Source: an uncultured Bacteroidia bacterium
GTDB taxonomy: Bacteria; Bacteroidota; Bacteroidia; Bacteroidales; F082
Direction: 5' to 3'
NCBI GenBank assembly: GCA_902801625.1
Contig: CADCJI010000012.1
Span: 1-64,000 of the forward strand
Length of the DNA stretch: 64,000 bases
Position numbers and translations under genes: made by a program. The notes beneath the pieces were generated by a model. That model was given only the letters and a program-made list of their open reading frames with translations, was not told the origin of the DNA and searched no databases. Each line of letters begins with the position of its first letter. The stretch's first letter is position 1. This document shows positions 16,971-26,529 of this stretch, piece by piece.

Positions 16971-19900
16971 ATGTCAGAAACCTTCAAATCACAAGCCCTA
17001 GCGGCTAATCTGGCTCAGACCAGATATAAAGATATCTTCATTCCTGAAGAACACCAACACTTTATTTCCCTGTCAGCCAAATATTTTGGCATCAACAAGC
17101 GAGCCAAGGAGTGTATCACTGAATACCATCACCCGCTCTCGAACCACACTTTTGTGACGGAGGAGTTACGCAAGATGCTCATGGACGACTTTTGGTTCTA
17201 CACCCGCGAAGACATTCCCGCGGATGCCCTGCACATCCCATTGGAGATGATGCATAGCCTGATGAAGCCTGAAGTGGCGCCTAAGTTGCGGCTTAATATT
17301 ATCATCACTTTGATGGAGTTTGCCAATAAGGTCATTTCAGAGTCTCAAAAACATTCAGATCTGATTACATTGGTTTTCAATATTTTAAATAATGCCTTTG
17401 AAGGCAACAAAGACATCTATATCTTGGCCACGAAGCATGCCGGACGTTACCTTGACAAAGTGGCGCAAGATGAGCGATTCAATGTCCCAGCCTGTGATTT
17501 GCTTCGCATGATGCTTATGGAAAACTACCGCTATTGGCAGGAGACCTCCCAGGTGGAAAATTGGGTGGAGAGTAAGAAGTCGCTACTGAATGAGGAGGAA
17601 ATTCAAACTGTTTGCAAAGAAATCGGCAAACCCTATTTCGACCAACTGAATGCCGATTTGGCTTCTGCCGACACTTGGGAGAAGCTGACCAACATGCCAC
17701 ATTTTGAGCAGGTTGCCAAGCGCTTCACCGAGTCGGAGAAGGCCTTCCCGCATTTCATCACTAAGTTCCATTATGTGTTTTTCCTCCTGCATTTGCCAGG
17801 CATGGAGAATCAGCGCGAACGCCTGATATGGAACATGGATCGCATGATGCGCGACGCCATCGATGAGATGCCTCAAGATGACCTGATTCCCTTCATCGAC
17901 ACGATTTTTGGCTTGGCTGAAGAACTGCGCAAGGATTACATGTCGGCTGTGCTGGATTTCCAACAGACCTTAGGCCTGAAAATCATCGATGTGGACCAGA
18001 CCGAACAAAAGGAAATCGTCAACTATTTCGAGAAGAAACTCATCGCTTTCGGGTTTGTCACGCCGGGCAATGTGTTTGTCGGAGAGGATTGGCAACTCTC
18101 TGTGGATGAGAACCATATCAAGAATATTCGCGTTTGGCTTGAGCTAATCGAACATGCCAAGTTGCCGATGGATAAGCTGCTTTCCGCTTTGATTGTCAAC
18201 CTGAAATTGGGCGGCATCTTCTTGAGCGATACAGACCTCTTCCAGCGTGAAATTACCAAGATCCTGAATTCCAACATCACACCTTATTATAAAAAGGTGA
18301 AGCAATTGACGCGTATTTTCCCAGTCTATTTCAATGAAATCGGCGCCGAGGGCGAAATCCGCAATGTGACCACCAATATGGATGAAATCTCGGGCCGTCA
18401 GGACAAACTGGTGCATTTCCTCCGCAAACAAGTGCATACCGAGAGCAACAACACCTTGATTGCCTTGACTTTTGACGTTTTCAAGTTCTGGAGTGACGGC
18501 AACCTTGACCCGCTGAAGCCCATCCTGCCCAACAACGTCTTTGACAGTATTGATATGGGAAGCACTTGGTTTGTGCCTATCCATAACCTCGTGCAGACCA
18601 TGTGCGAAATTTCGTGCCTCAATCCTGAAGATGTGCTGATGCTTTCTCGTGATGATTACGAAAGCCTCATCGGCTCTGCCGCTCGCCGCCTTGAATTGGA
18701 GGATGACTTGTATCAGCGTGAGCGCGCCCGACTGATGGACATACGTGACCTGTATGCTTATTTGCGTGAGAAATACAGCTTCGAGTCGGTCAACATTTTC
18801 AACTCGTTGCGTAGTTTCCCCTTCATTCCCGATGAGGAGATTGACGAGTTCGAAAAGGTCTACAAGGCCAAGGATTTCGGCAAGTCGCTGACCATGATTT
18901 ACGCCTTCATGGACAAACTCAAGACAGTGATTTTCAATCCTGAGCAGAGCGAAGGCTGGGAAAACATCTACCACAAGCGACACATTGCTATCGGTATTCC
19001 TTCGATGTACGGCACCTACCGCGAGAACAAGTTCGAGGCCATGGGCTTGACTTTCCGCTTGGAACGCGTCGCCACCCAGTTGATGGAGAAAGTGGTGCAA
19101 AGCATCAACTTGGATTATATCTCGGAGCGCACCCTGAATCAGATCTATAGAATCCTTGAATATTTCCGCGAAGGCCTTGAACTTGACGGCATCACCAACC
19201 AAAGCTTCAACTCCAAGCTCGACATGTTGCGCTACAGTTTAACCTCGCGAAGCTTCTCTTTCGGTCAGTATATTAACATTTTCCAGTTCATCGCCGAGGA
19301 TGTGCGCCGCATCATCATCAAGTACTTCCTGAAGTCGTACGAATACCCGCTAAAGATAGTCATTCCGCAGCTCTTCGACCCTGATGGGAAACTCAACGAG
19401 CGTGAGACCGCTGCTTTGGTCAACACAAAGTCGGAGGAATTCCACCGCGACCTGCTTTCCGATGCCTTCCTGATGCAGCCTTTGGACAACTTCATCGGTC
19501 GTATCCTCAACTCGTTGCGCACCATGGAAGCCACCCTCGACCCGAAGCTCATCAGCGATATCATGACCTACAACTCTGAGATGCTGGTCAGTCCATTCTG
19601 GGAAAGGACTCCCAAGATGGACAACCAAGTCTTCATCGGAAACAAAGCTAATAACCTGAAGAACTTGTATTTGCATGGTATGCCAGTGCCCCCAGGATTT
19701 GTCATCACCACGGAGACTTTCCGTCGCAATGAGACCATCAACACTATTCCCGAATTGCGCACGGAGATTCACGGCATGATCCGAAAGCACATTGAGGAGT
19801 TGGAAAACATTTCGAGTCGCAAGTTTGGCGCTCCTGAGAATCCTTTGCTAGTGTCGGTACGTTCGGGTACGGCCATCTCCATGCCTGGAGCCATGGACAC

Positions 19901-21113
19901 CTTCTTGAATGTGGGTTTGAACGATGAGATTACCGAAGCCATTGCTCAAGACGAAAGTGTTGCATGGGCGGTGTGGGATTCCTACCGTCGTTTCTTGCAG
20001 AGTTGGGGTATGGCCAAGGGCATTGAACGCGATGTCTTTGATGACGAAATCAATGCTTTCAAGCATAAAAGCAGCGTTAAAATGAAGGCTGACTTCAGCA
20101 TCAACCAAATGCGCGAGGTGGCTCAATCCTACAAGCGCATCCTCGCCGACCACAATGTGGTCTTTGAGCAGGATTCGTTCAAGCAATTGATAGAGTGCGT
20201 GAATATGGTTATCGAGTCGTGGAACTCGGAACGCGCTTTGGCCTATCGCCGTCATTTGGGCATCTCCGAGAATTGGGGTACCGCGGTCATCGTCCAGCAG
20301 ATGATATTCGGCAACCGCAGCGAGACTTCGGGTTCGGGTGTGGTGTTCACACAAAACCCGCACCGCGAACGCCCGGGTGTTCACCTTTATGGCGACTTCA
20401 CTATGCGCAGTCAGGGTGAGGATATCGTTGGTGGTTTGGTCAAGCCTCTGCCGATTGGCGAGACCCAACGAAAGGCCGCAGGCCTTGAAGGGCCTTCTAT
20501 GCAAACATTGCTCCCCGACATCTACAAGAAGATTTATTCCATCGCTGTCGAACTCACTGAGAATCTTGGCTATAGTCCGCAAGAAATGGAGTTCACCTTT
20601 GAGTCTGACAAGCCTGAAGATTTCCGTATCCTGCAGATTCGCGACCAAGACCTGAAGACAGAGGAGGAAAAGACCGCTTTTGTGTTGCCACCCGAGGAGA
20701 TGAAGCAGTTGGGACATGGTATGGGAATCGGAGGCGGTGCCATGAACGGTTTGGCGGCTTTCAATGCAGACCAAATCAAGTTGTTGCGCGAAAAACATCC
20801 CGGTAACGATGTCATCTTGGTTCGTCCTGATACCGTTCCTCAAGACATCGGTATGATTTTCGACTGCGACGGCCTGCTGACGGCTCGTGGCGGTGCCACC
20901 TCACATGCTGCAGTGACGGCTGTCCGTCTCGGTAAGGTGTGTGTGGTCAGCTGCGACGGCCTTGAAGTCGATGTTGACGACCAGTTCGGTCAACTCAATG
21001 GTCATCCACTCAAGATGGGCGACAAAATCGCCATCGATGGCAACCTTGGTATAGTCTATCTAGGCCATTATCAGACTGAAAAGATGAATGTAGGGAAAGG
21101 GTATAGGTATTAG
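16971..21113 (+). CDS. PPDK/PEP-synthase-like phosphotransferase with long unassigned N-terminal region
   Basis: 1,380 residues. The C-terminal third is recognisable. A PPDK_N ATP-grasp module runs from about 885 (GNKANNLKNLYLHGMPVPPGFVIT), through SVRSGTAISMPGAMDTFLNVG (about 961-981) and SGSGVVFTQNPHRE to FRILQIRDQ. A swivelling phosphohistidine domain follows, with GGATSHAA, in which His1312 is the expected phospho-carrier. The protein ends about 68 residues later, so the PEP/pyruvate TIM barrel of PPDK and PEP synthase is absent. Residues 1-880 are mostly helical and unknown to me. Known relatives with this ATP-plus-His design (glucan dikinases, rifampin phosphotransferase) pass the phosphate to another substrate; here the N-terminal part may bind it. 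Own promoter and terminator. Confidence 0.8.
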   Translation: MSETFKSQALAANLAQTRYKDIFIPEEHQHFISLSAKYFGINKRAKECITEYHHPLSNHTFVTEELRKMLMDDFWFYTREDIPADALHIPLEMMHSLMKPEVAPKLRLNIIITLMEFANKVISESQKHSDLITLVFNILNNAFEGNKDIYILATKHAGRYLDKVAQDERFNVPACDLLRMMLMENYRYWQETSQVENWVESKKSLLNEEEIQTVCKEIGKPYFDQLNADLASADTWEKLTNMPHFEQVAKRFTESEKAFPHFITKFHYVFFLLHLPGMENQRERLIWNMDRMMRDAIDEMPQDDLIPFIDTIFGLAEELRKDYMSAVLDFQQTLGLKIIDVDQTEQKEIVNYFEKKLIAFGFVTPGNVFVGEDWQLSVDENHIKNIRVWLELIEHAKLPMDKLLSALIVNLKLGGIFLSDTDLFQREITKILNSNITPYYKKVKQLTRIFPVYFNEIGAEGEIRNVTTNMDEISGRQDKLVHFLRKQVHTESNNTLIALTFDVFKFWSDGNLDPLKPILPNNVFDSIDMGSTWFVPIHNLVQTMCEISCLNPEDVLMLSRDDYESLIGSAARRLELEDDLYQRERARLMDIRDLYAYLREKYSFESVNIFNSLRSFPFIPDEEIDEFEKVYKAKDFGKSLTMIYAFMDKLKTVIFNPEQSEGWENIYHKRHIAIGIPSMYGTYRENKFEAMGLTFRLERVATQLMEKVVQSINLDYISERTLNQIYRILEYFREGLELDGITNQSFNSKLDMLRYSLTSRSFSFGQYINIFQFIAEDVRRIIIKYFLKSYEYPLKIVIPQLFDPDGKLNERETAALVNTKSEEFHRDLLSDAFLMQPLDNFIGRILNSLRTMEATLDPKLISDIMTYNSEMLVSPFWERTPKMDNQVFIGNKANNLKNLYLHGMPVPPGFVITTETFRRNETINTIPELRTEIHGMIRKHIEELENISSRKFGAPENPLLVSVRSGTAISMPGAMDTFLNVGLNDEITEAIAQDESVAWAVWDSYRRFLQSWGMAKGIERDVFDDEINAFKHKSSVKMKADFSINQMREVAQSYKRILADHNVVFEQDSFKQLIECVNMVIESWNSERALAYRRHLGISENWGTAVIVQQMIFGNRSETSGSGVVFTQNPHRERPGVHLYGDFTMRSQGEDIVGGLVKPLPIGETQRKAAGLEGPSMQTLLPDIYKKIYSIAVELTENLGYSPQEMEFTFESDKPEDFRILQIRDQDLKTEEEKTAFVLPPEEMKQLGHGMGIGGGAMNGLAAFNADQIKLLREKHPGNDVILVRPDTVPQDIGMIFDCDGLLTARGGATSHAAVTAVRLGKVCVVSCDGLEVDVDDQFGQLNGHPLKMGDKIAIDGNLGIVYLGHYQTEKMNVGKGYRY

Positions 21114-21141
21114 TTTAGAGTTTAGAGTTGAGTGTTTAGAG
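21113..21141. repeat. TTTAGAGTT short tandem words
   Basis: Overlapping GTTTAGAG and AGAGTT words directly after the stop. The complementary wording recurs at 38897-38951. Confidence 0.5.
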
Positions 21142-21147
21142 ATTATA

Positions 21148-21187
21148 AAAACCAGCGTCCGGAAGGCCCGAACGCTGGCTTCTTTTT
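21148..21187. terminator. Bidirectional terminator
   Basis: CCAGCGTcCGG (21152-21162) pairs with CCGaACGCTGG (21168-21178), with an A-run before and a T-run after. It separates the convergent PPDK-like and DUF2723 genes. Confidence 0.9.
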
Positions 21188-21203
21188 GCGACTTGATGAG
21201 TCT

Positions 21204-24200
21204 TTATTCATAATATAAGTTGAGGTACTGCATCCAGCGGTCGGAAATGTCTTGCGCTAATTCGTTGCGCTCGTATTTCTTGGTCACGTCGACGAAGTGC
21301 TTCAGCAAACTCATGCCTTCTTCAATATCTTCTTCGAAGTACTTCTTGAACTTGGGCTTCATCTTGCCATAGTACTGTATCTTGTCGCAGTAGTTGTTGA
21401 CCAGATTCAAGAGGTAGGCATCACCTTTCTCATTGGCACCGCAGATGTAATACATCTCGGGGAACTGATAGGTGTGGATTTCAGCAGGGAACTTCTCATT
21501 GGGGAAGAACTCCTGGAACTTGTCCATCACGATGACGGCTGAGTCGAATTGGTCGTGGTTGACCAAGGCTTGTGCAAGACGCGAGTAGGCAAGCTGTGCA
21601 TAACTCATGTTGCGCACGCTCTCGCGGTCGGGCACCACGCCTTCTTGATTTAGGCAACCCCAATTGACAATGCCTTCATTGGCCTTAGTGACCAGCAGGT
21701 CATAGCTTCCTTCGCGATAAACACCGCCATAGCGTTTGAGGTAATCTTCTGCTTCGACGGGGATGAAACGATAGGCCAAGCCTTCCATGTGGAGGTACTT
21801 GTCGATGCCAAGCACCTTCGACATATCGCTGAACGAGGTGAAGTACACGGGACGCTCCCAATTGTTTGTGGCCATGAAGTCCAAAAGCATGATGGCATTC
21901 TTGTAGAGGTAGTTGTCCTTGATTTCCCAAGTGATTTCGTCCACGATTTGGTCTTTCATGCTCTCGGGCACGATGCCGTTGCGGAGGCAAGCCTCTTTGT
22001 CAACAGTGAGTTTCACGTTGCGACAGGGCACATAGTTGTAGGTATTACCCATGTAACGCTTCACCGCTTTGGGGTTGTGGAGGAAGTCGATGACTTGTTT
22101 CAGCTCGACATTCTTGCCCTTGAAATAGTCTTCCTCCTCAATAGGCACGGATTCGTTGACGCCATTATCGTATTCCTTTTGGGTCAAGGTGAGCGGAAGT
22201 TTCTCGGACTCATATACCTTGCGGCCCATCTGGTGGACATACCAATAACCGCTCGAAAGCATGTAGTTGCACACGCGCACATCGGTGCGGAAACCCTCAA
22301 CCTCTTGCACATACCACAAGGGGAAGGTGTCGTTGTCGCCACGGGTGAAGATGACCGAGTTGGGCGGCAATTGGGCTAAATAGTTTCGTGCCCAGTCGCG
22401 GGCCGAGGTCTTGCCTGAACGGTTATGCTCTTCCCATCCGTTGGTCGCGAGCACGCAAGGCACGGCGAGGAAACAGACCAAGCCGACGGCTACGGTGGTA
22501 ATCATGGTGTTTTTCTTGACCAGCTTGCCAATCCAGTCGATGAGGGCAATGACACCGAAACCGATCCAGATGGCAAAGGCATAGAACGAACCAGCATAAC
22601 TATAGTCGCGCTCACGGGGTTGGTTGGGTGTTTGGTTCAGATAGATGACGATAGCCAAACCTGTCATGAAGAAGAGCAGGAAAATGATCCAACTCTGTTT
22701 CCAGTCCTTGCTGAGCAGCCAGAACAAGCCGATGAGTCCCAGGATGAGTGGCAGGAAATAATAGGTCGTACGACCAGGATTCTGCAAGCAGTCAGGGATA
22801 TCTGTCTGGTCGCCTAGTCTTGCGCTGTCGATGAAGTTGATGCCGCTGAGCCAGTTGCCATGAGAGAGTTCGCCTTGACTTTCGATGTCGTTCTGACGGC
22901 CAACGAAGTTCCACATGAAGTAACGCCAATACATCCAGTTGCATTGGTAGTCGATGAAGAACTTCAGGTTTTGCCCGAAAGTGGGTTTGCTCACATTGAC
23001 CATTTCGCCACGGTAGTTCCTGACTTGTATTGTGTTGCCAGTGACCACGCCGTTTCCATTCTTCCTGTAACTTTCGTACATCTCTGAGTGCGATCCTCTT
23101 TGTGTGCTCCACATGCGGGGGAACAAGGTCTTTAACTCATCGGGATATTCCGGCAGACTGTGCTTGTTATCGTCGGTGATGACATATTTGCCTTGCTCTT
23201 TGTCTTTGACATAGATGGGATTGCCGTCCTTAAGGCCAGAAACGGGCGCATTGTAATAAGGGCCATAGAGCAAAGGCCAACTACCGTATTGGTCGCGGTT
23301 GATATAGGACAACATCGAAAGGGCTTCCTTGGGCTCGTTCTCGTTGATAGGCGTATTGGTGTTGGCACGGATAATCAGCATGAAGAACGAAGAGTAGCCG
23401 ATGAGGATGAACATGAGGGAGAGAATGGCGGTGTTGACAATGACGTGTCCTTTTTTCTTTGAACACCATAATCCCCAGATGATGAGACCAGTGATGACGG
23501 CAAAGAAAACGATGGCTCCCATATTAAATGGTGCGCCAAGCGAGTTCACGAAGAAAAGCTCTGTCTTGCCAGCCAGGTTGATGACTTGAGGCACGAGGAA
23601 CATGTTGAGGAACCACAAAAGGACCAAGGAAACCAAGCCACACAAAACGAAGCCCCAGAACGAGGTCTTTTGCCACTTCTTGAAGTAAACTACATACACG
23701 AAGGCTGGGACACACAACAAGTTGAGCAGGTGGACGCCGATGGAGAGGCCGATAAGGAAAGCGATGAAAATAATCCATCGGGTACTTTTCGGGTCGTCAG
23801 CCACTTGTTCCCATTTCAGGATGGCCCAGAAGGTGACGGCAGTGAAGAACGACGACATGGCGTAGACTTCGCCTTCAACGGCGTTGAACCAGAACGACTC
23901 GGTGAAGGTGTAGGCCACTGCGCCGACGATGCCAGCCAGCAGCACACCTATTTTATTTACCCAAGGTGCGTCTTCGCCTTCTTTCATCCACACTTTGCGT
24001 GCCATCATGGTGATGGTCCAGAAGAGGAAAGCGATGGTAAGAGCACTGCAGATGGCCGACATCACATTGACCATCATGGCCACCTTGGTGACATCGCCGC
24101 CCGCAAAGAGCGAGAAGAAACGCCCAATCATTTGGAACAGAGGTGCCCCAGGCGGGTGACCCACTTGAAGTTTGTAAGCCGTTGAAATGTACTCGCCGCA

Positions 24201-24302
24201 GTCCCACCAGCTCACGGTAGGCTCAAGGGTGAGGAAATACACGACGGCGGCAATAAGGGCTACCAACCATCCTGTAATTGCGTTTAACCTTTTGAATGTC
24301 AT
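21204..24302 (-). CDS. DUF2723 multi-spanning membrane protein
   Basis: 1,032 residues. The N-terminus TLEPTVSWWDCGEYISTAYKLQVGHPPGAPLFQMIGRFFS is the DUF2723 signature, with an acidic pair after the first membrane segment as in protein O-mannosyltransferase-type GT-C enzymes. About 12 membrane segments fill residues 1-600 and a soluble part covers 600-1032. DUF2723 proteins are near-universal in Bacteroidota and are considered GT-C-fold transferases; the donor and acceptor are not shown here. The -7 element TATCTTTG lies at 24359-24366 on the minus strand. Confidence 0.85.
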   Translation of the reverse strand: MTFKRLNAITGWLVALIAAVVYFLTLEPTVSWWDCGEYISTAYKLQVGHPPGAPLFQMIGRFFSLFAGGDVTKVAMMVNVMSAICSALTIAFLFWTITMMARKVWMKEGEDAPWVNKIGVLLAGIVGAVAYTFTESFWFNAVEGEVYAMSSFFTAVTFWAILKWEQVADDPKSTRWIIFIAFLIGLSIGVHLLNLLCVPAFVYVVYFKKWQKTSFWGFVLCGLVSLVLLWFLNMFLVPQVINLAGKTELFFVNSLGAPFNMGAIVFFAVITGLIIWGLWCSKKKGHVIVNTAILSLMFILIGYSSFFMLIIRANTNTPINENEPKEALSMLSYINRDQYGSWPLLYGPYYNAPVSGLKDGNPIYVKDKEQGKYVITDDNKHSLPEYPDELKTLFPRMWSTQRGSHSEMYESYRKNGNGVVTGNTIQVRNYRGEMVNVSKPTFGQNLKFFIDYQCNWMYWRYFMWNFVGRQNDIESQGELSHGNWLSGINFIDSARLGDQTDIPDCLQNPGRTTYYFLPLILGLIGLFWLLSKDWKQSWIIFLLFFMTGLAIVIYLNQTPNQPRERDYSYAGSFYAFAIWIGFGVIALIDWIGKLVKKNTMITTVAVGLVCFLAVPCVLATNGWEEHNRSGKTSARDWARNYLAQLPPNSVIFTRGDNDTFPLWYVQEVEGFRTDVRVCNYMLSSGYWYVHQMGRKVYESEKLPLTLTQKEYDNGVNESVPIEEEDYFKGKNVELKQVIDFLHNPKAVKRYMGNTYNYVPCRNVKLTVDKEACLRNGIVPESMKDQIVDEITWEIKDNYLYKNAIMLLDFMATNNWERPVYFTSFSDMSKVLGIDKYLHMEGLAYRFIPVEAEDYLKRYGGVYREGSYDLLVTKANEGIVNWGCLNQEGVVPDRESVRNMSYAQLAYSRLAQALVNHDQFDSAVIVMDKFQEFFPNEKFPAEIHTYQFPEMYYICGANEKGDAYLLNLVNNYCDKIQYYGKMKPKFKKYFEEDIEEGMSLLKHFVDVTKKYERNELAQDISDRWMQYLNLYYE

Positions 24303-24358
24303 GATAATATAGATACTATTAGTTGATTGTCAAATCAAAAACGGCACTTGCCAAACGG

Positions 24359-24366
24359 CAAAGATA
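24359..24366 (-). promoter_or_regulatory. DUF2723 gene -7 element
   Basis: TATCTTTG on the minus strand, 57 bases before the start. Confidence 0.6.
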
Positions 24367-24482
24367 CGGCTTTTTTGTTTCTAATTCATTCGAATAACAC
24401 CAAAAACGGTATTCGTATTGCAGGAATGCAACTTTTTTTCAAAAAAAACGAAAAAAACGCTTGCGCGTAACAAAATTAGTTG

Positions 24483-24490
24483 TACTTTTG
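24483..24490 (+). promoter_or_regulatory. tRNA-Gln -7 element
   Basis: TACTTTTG, 23 bases before the tRNA, with a TTG word about 20 bases further upstream. Confidence 0.65.
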
Positions 24491-24513
24491 CAGCCGCATT
24501 CGGGAACGAATGA

Positions 24514-24584
24514 TGTCGAGTGGTGTAATGGCAGCACTGCAGATTTTGGTTCTGCCTGTCAAGGTTCGAATCCTTGCTCGACAA
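24514..24584 (+). tRNA. tRNA-Gln (TTG)
   Basis: Acceptor TGTCGAG pairs with CTCGACA, discriminator A. The anticodon arm GCAGA-TTTTGGT-TCTGC gives TTG. The T arm is CAAGG-TTCGAAT-CCTTG. CCA is not encoded. Confidence 0.96.
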
Positions 24585-24601
24585 CTTAAGGTGGAAGAAA
24601 A

Positions 24602-24632
24602 GACCTGCTACTTTGAGTAACAGGTTTTTTTA
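24602..24632 (+). terminator. Terminator of tRNA-Gln
   Basis: ACCTGCTACT pairs with AGTAACAGGT, followed by a T-run. Confidence 0.9.
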
Positions 24633-24645
24633 TTGTTAAAGCAAA

Positions 24646-24669
24646 GGTCCCTGAGCTTGTCGAAGGGCC
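24646..24669 (+). repeat. R2 dispersed repeat, copy 2
   Basis: Same 24-base element as at 13462 with one change (GAGCTTGTC). It lies just upstream of rimP. Confidence 0.88.
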
Positions 24670-24691
24670 GATATAAACGATTGAAGTTAAA

Positions 24692-25147
24692 ATGATTAAC
24701 AAAGAACAAGTATCAACCCTCTGTGAAGAAGCCCTCGCTAACACCGACCGCTTCCTGGTGGAAGTGAAGGTGAAGCCCAACAATGTGATTGAGGTCTATG
24801 TTGATTCCGACACAGCCGTCAACATTGACCATTGCGCAGAGTTGAGCCGCTATGTCAACGAGAAGCTCGACCGCGATGTGGAAGACTACGAGTTGACCGT
24901 GCTCTCGTGGGGCCTTTCGGGTGCCTTGAAGATGGACCGCCAACTGCAGAAATATGTGGGTAAGGATGTGGAAGTGAAGACGAAAGAGGCGGGCAAGATG
25001 CAAGGCAAGTTGGTGAGTTTTGATACCGAGAAGGTGGAGTTTGCCCCTGCACCAAAGAAAACCTCGAAAAAGAAACCTGTGGAGGAAGCTACTAACCTGT
25101 TCTTCGAACGCAATAAAGTGGAAATAAAGCCAGCCATAATCTTTTAG
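24692..25147 (+). CDS. rimP: Ribosome maturation factor RimP
   Basis: 151 residues. Binds the 30S subunit during assembly. VKPNNVIEVYVDSDTAVNIDHCAELSRYV and YELTVLSWGLSGALK (the usual LEVSSPGL position has diverged, as in other Bacteroidota) are followed by the C-terminal Sm-like domain with GKDVEVKTKEAGK. The order rimP, nusA, infB is the classic transcription/translation operon. The start is 22 bases after an R2 repeat. Confidence 0.92.
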   Translation: MINKEQVSTLCEEALANTDRFLVEVKVKPNNVIEVYVDSDTAVNIDHCAELSRYVNEKLDRDVEDYELTVLSWGLSGALKMDRQLQKYVGKDVEVKTKEAGKMQGKLVSFDTEKVEFAPAPKKTSKKKPVEEATNLFFERNKVEIKPAIIF

Positions 25148-25154
25148 TCATAAT

Positions 25155-25188
25155 AGTCTCGCGTCTCGCAGTCTCGCGTCTCGCGTCA
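25155..25188. repeat. GTCTCGCGTC short repeats between rimP and nusA
   Basis: Four near-identical GTCTCGC words in a row, related to those at 1984-2065 and 36291-36323. Confidence 0.6.
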
Positions 25189-25227
25189 ACAGTTCAACGA
25201 TTAAACAATAAACAATCAACATAAAAA

Positions 25228-26487
25228 ATGGACAACTACAAATTAGTAGAAACTTTCTCGGAATTCAAGGAATTCAAGAACATCGACCGCGAAGCCATGA
25301 TGCGCATCATCGAGGATGTGTTCCGTGGCATGTTGAACAAGAAGTTCGACTGCGACACCACCGACTTCATCGACATCATCGTGAATGTCGACAAGGGTGA
25401 CTTCGAAATCTACCACAACCGTACCGTGGTTGAAGACGACGAACTGGAAGACCCGCTGCGCGAAATCAAGCTGTCGGATGCCATCAAGATTGAGCCCGAC
25501 TTCGAGGTGGGTGAGGAAGTGAACGAGGAACTGCGTATCGAGAGTTTCGGCCGCCGCGACATCCTTGCTCTGCGCCAGAACCTTCAGACCAAGGTCTCTG
25601 AGTACGAAAAGGAAAACATCTTCCAGAAGTACAAGGAGAAAGTCGGTGAAATCATCACTGCAGAGGTGGCTCATGTGTGGAAACGCGAGATTGTGGTCAT
25701 CGACGACGAGAATATCGAGCTGATCCTGCCCAAGGCAGAACAGATTCCTGCCGACATATATAAGAAAGGTGATACCATCCGTGCCATCGTGAAGAGCGTG
25801 GAGAGTGTCAATGGCTCGCCTGTGGTTACCTTGTCGCGTACCTCTGAGGTTTTCTTGCAGCGTCTGCTTGAAGCTGAGGTTCCCGAGATTTACGATGGTC
25901 TTATCACCATCAAGAAAATTGTCCGTGAGCCTGGTCAGCGTGCCAAGATTGCCGTTGAGTCCTACGACGACCGCATCGACCCCGTCGGTGCCTGTGTCGG
26001 TATGAAGGGAACGCGTATCCACGGTATCGTCCGCGAGCTGCGCAACGAGAACATTGATGTCATCAACTGGACCACCAATCCGGTGTTGCTTATCACCCGT
26101 GCACTTAGCCCGGCTAAGATTACGAATATTGTGCTGAGTAGCGACAACACGATGGCCAATGTATATATGGAGAACGACCAGATCAGCCTCGCCATTGGTA
26201 AAGGTGGCTATAACATCAAGCTGGCCGGTAAGTTGACGGGTTACGAAATCGATGTCTACCGCAACAGCGAGGCCAACAATGCAGAAGAGGATGTCGACTT
26301 GCAAGAATTCTCCGACGAAATCGACCAGTGGGTCATTGACTCTCTGATCAAGATGGGTTGCGACACCGCTAAGGATGTGCTGTCGTACACCCCAGAAGAG
26401 GTGGCCAACCGTGCCGACCTCGAAATTGAGACCGTCAAGGATGTGTTCCATATCCTGAAGGCCGAGTTTGAACAAGATGCCGAATGA
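25228..26487 (+). CDS. nusA: Transcription termination/antitermination factor NusA
   Basis: 419 residues. Binds RNA polymerase and nascent RNA. An N-terminal polymerase-binding domain (1-130) is followed by an S1 domain (EIITAEVAHVWKREIVV) and two KH domains (DPVGACVGMKGTRIHGIVREL and ISLAIGKGGYNIKLAGKLTGYEIDV). After the KH domains there is only one short helical domain (DSLIKMGCDTAKDVLSYTPEEV), so it is shorter than the E. coli protein, as in related phyla. Middle gene of the rimP-nusA-infB operon. Confidence 0.96.
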   Translation: MDNYKLVETFSEFKEFKNIDREAMMRIIEDVFRGMLNKKFDCDTTDFIDIIVNVDKGDFEIYHNRTVVEDDELEDPLREIKLSDAIKIEPDFEVGEEVNEELRIESFGRRDILALRQNLQTKVSEYEKENIFQKYKEKVGEIITAEVAHVWKREIVVIDDENIELILPKAEQIPADIYKKGDTIRAIVKSVESVNGSPVVTLSRTSEVFLQRLLEAEVPEIYDGLITIKKIVREPGQRAKIAVESYDDRIDPVGACVGMKGTRIHGIVRELRNENIDVINWTTNPVLLITRALSPAKITNIVLSSDNTMANVYMENDQISLAIGKGGYNIKLAGKLTGYEIDVYRNSEANNAEEDVDLQEFSDEIDQWVIDSLIKMGCDTAKDVLSYTPEEVANRADLEIETVKDVFHILKAEFEQDAE

Positions 26488-26529
26488 TGCCAAGGCAAAT
26501 AAATAAACGAGAAACAAAGAGAAGAAACT

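Noticed and set aside
22425-24185. Plus-strand frames opposite the DUF2723 gene
   Set aside because: They lie entirely inside a clear 1,032-codon membrane protein gene and show only mirrored composition.
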